Shown here: one piece after another, positions 63,701 to 64,000 of the stretch
Numbering within the stretch: position 1 is the first letter of the stretch
How the letters are laid out: every line of letters starts with the position of its first letter
Assembly (NCBI GenBank): GCA_965246855.1
Contig: CBDFFP010000005.1
Coordinates: 818,516-882,515, forward strand
Reading direction: 5' to 3'
Length of the DNA stretch: 64,000 bases
Origin: UBA1952 sp965246855
GTDB lineage: Bacteria > Bacteroidota > Bacteroidia > Chitinophagales > Chitinophagaceae
Made by a program: the position numbers and the translations under genes
Notes under the pieces: generated by a model
The model's database searches: none
Told to the model about the DNA's origin: nothing
The model's input: only the letters and a program-made list of their open reading frames with translations

Positions 63701-64000
63701 CGGCCTGGACGGAATCTTCCTTTCTGTATCTGCCGAATGTGGGCGAAGGCTGGAATCAGTCGCACGCTTTTCAGTACATGCCCAATACACGCGCGGGACT
63801 TCAGTACAATACCGATGATCGCTTCTTTGCTTTTAACCGGCTTTCGCGGCGCATTAATGTCCGCTGCAAGGTGATGTATAACAACGCCGATGTGGAGAAC
63901 AACAAAGTGCAGGTGGACGAGGTGGACTTTCAGCGCAGTACCTGCCTGATTAACAACACCACGATTCAGATTATGGTGATTGACTCCCTTGACGGCTCGC
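60760..64000 (+). CDS. porU2: C25-family peptidase, PorU2-like T9SS sortase (5' part)
   Basis: The frame runs from ATG 60760 to the window end without stop: 1080 codons and continuing. Signal peptide MRKTFPFFLWTLICAALFCVRSEAQ. After an N-terminal beta-rich region the gingipain-like domain shows LLTFHGHAFAGGFD (His639 as probable catalytic His) and LFIALGCDVAQIF (Cys669 as nucleophile). After the peptidase domain the remaining ~330 residues are Ig-like repeats. Known PorU cleaves the C-terminal signal of T9SS cargo and attaches it to the cell surface; the type B tail of the adhesin at 44257 is a possible client. A TATCTTCG box precedes the gene. Confidence 0.82.
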   Translation, partial: MRKTFPFFLWTLICAALFCVRSEAQTTPLLGDEWINFGQTYCKIPVSRNGIYHVSGQDLLNQGLPAALPGTQFRLYRLGKEVPLIVSTDRAFSATDFIEFWGMANDGAADEALYPSPDVQTDPGRSLFSDTAWYFLTWTATGTGLRMSNATTAIPGTPAATTARVRATVRKSYGTYASYGNAQSTAYRLYSSKFEAGEGFLHAQAGPGTALNVTLSTPEGQAGDIEFQTGVAAFSLDNVNTGTTAPPHPLRVTVASQIAVDTTYGAQQYRRFTTSLNSWTPAGNTTVAYMPSSGGPSLYDYWGVAFLQLKYWRTLNYASQNYAEFEVEASSTAQLLSLQNISATRLYDLTNRQYYDVDLSVPGQAQFYLSPSAASRKCVVVTASGVSGIPPLLRVNFKDYSAGGDYVMISHPSLESGSALTAYKTYRASATGGSHTPLLAYVTDLYDQFAGGISQHPLAIKNFLSRLQKSATVKPKQMVLIGKGVTYPRYRSGAANAFANALVPTYGYPGCDALFTDSTANPLAVGRISVINSGELAAYLDKVKAYEAALTRVPAVPTLETERWKKKVVHIAGSTDQVYQKEILLPTLNAAARIIADTPVGGDVLTVAKQTTNPIDPFTNSFMDSVMNEGMGLLTFHGHAFAGGFDYNINMPEVYVNRPKLPLFIALGCDVAQIFDTGARTISERYVLAPRGGSIAMVAADQLQFPEFHGPYLTTLYYHFSGLGYQRSMGQQIADGYVQFLGDSVNGYSRGFMRANLESMIFQGDPAVNLYHPAKPDFSLTSDAIYTLPAQVTSALDSFQLKIIAYNLGKGFRDTGLTIRVTRTKPDGTTVLVQNYPLPELLHSDTVLVWVPFDNRLDLGINRFTITINPNNTIPEISTANNTVVYDLFISGNNLVPVYPYQYGIVNEIPTLKASTLNPFAPPAGYLMQIDTTQLFNSPLLRQTTINGPGGLVKWQPNIPFTDSTVYYWRTAYAPAAGLTPAWTESSFLYLPNVGEGWNQSHAFQYMPNTRAGLQYNTDDRFFAFNRLSRRINVRCKVMYNNADVENNKVQVDEVDFQRSTCLINNTTIQIMVIDSLDGS

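Overview
The window looks like chromosomal DNA from a member of the Bacteroidota, most probably the Chitinophagaceae. The evidence is: promoters of the TTTG / TAnnTTTG type; few Shine-Dalgarno sites; a large SprB-repeat adhesin with a type IX secretion (T9SS) type B C-terminal domain; a C25 'PorU2'-like peptidase; a tRNA-Thr/Tyr/Gly/Thr cluster next to tuf; and many small lipoproteins. Most of it is housekeeping and metabolic sequence. I see no prophage, integron, CRISPR array or recognisable insertion sequence.

Layout. 1-8.6 kb: a partial PlsC-type acyltransferase, a frameshifted ychF, peroxiredoxin bcp, a CPBP membrane protease, a patatin, nth, msrB, ridA, tsaB and an ArsR-type regulator behind a near-perfect promoter. 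8.7-13.2 kb: a secreted M48 peptidase translationally coupled to a secreted protein of unknown role, then a polytopic membrane protein. 13.2-18 kb: an orphan hypothetical gene behind a 20-bp tandem array, a lipoprotein, tuf, a low-affinity iron permease-like gene whose 3' end is made of duplicated tRNA sequence, and a four-tRNA operon. 18-26 kb: a GH5 glycosidase, a phosphopantetheinyl transferase, a Tat-exported PaoABC-type molybdenum aldehyde oxidoreductase, a BI-1 family protein, a 21-bp array and an NmrA-like protein. 26-44 kb: a GNAT-like gene paired with an overlooked 57-codon ORF, polA, a lipoprotein, a RimJ/L-type acetyltransferase, a frameshifted phytanoyl-CoA dioxygenase-type gene, DUF3095, mltG, a berberine-bridge-type oxidoreductase, a GT-C-like membrane protein, DUF445, selO and several envelope proteins. 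44-50 kb: one 1826-residue SprB-repeat adhesin. 50-60 kb: 3-hydroxyacyl-CoA dehydrogenase, DJ-1/PfpI, FAH, FKBP, a two-gene accessory cassette with a Cys-rich protein, two acidic or helical hypotheticals around a third tandem array, superoxide dismutase and tyrS. 60.8-64 kb: the 5' part of a porU2-like gene that runs off the window.

The least explained material is intergenic. Four unrelated-looking tandem arrays share a 20-21 bp period, about two turns of DNA. A dispersed family of tiny hairpins such as GCGAAGC and GCCGAAGGC is strung on TCCAAC direct repeats. A duplicated element of about 125 bp brackets the FAH gene. The best candidates for something new are the period-21 arrays (two of them upstream of orphan genes), the mini-hairpin repeats, the 54.0-55.5 kb cassette and the 26.1-26.8 kb gene pair. 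Two genes carry single-base frameshifts and two more have awkward starts, so assembly accuracy should be kept in mind.
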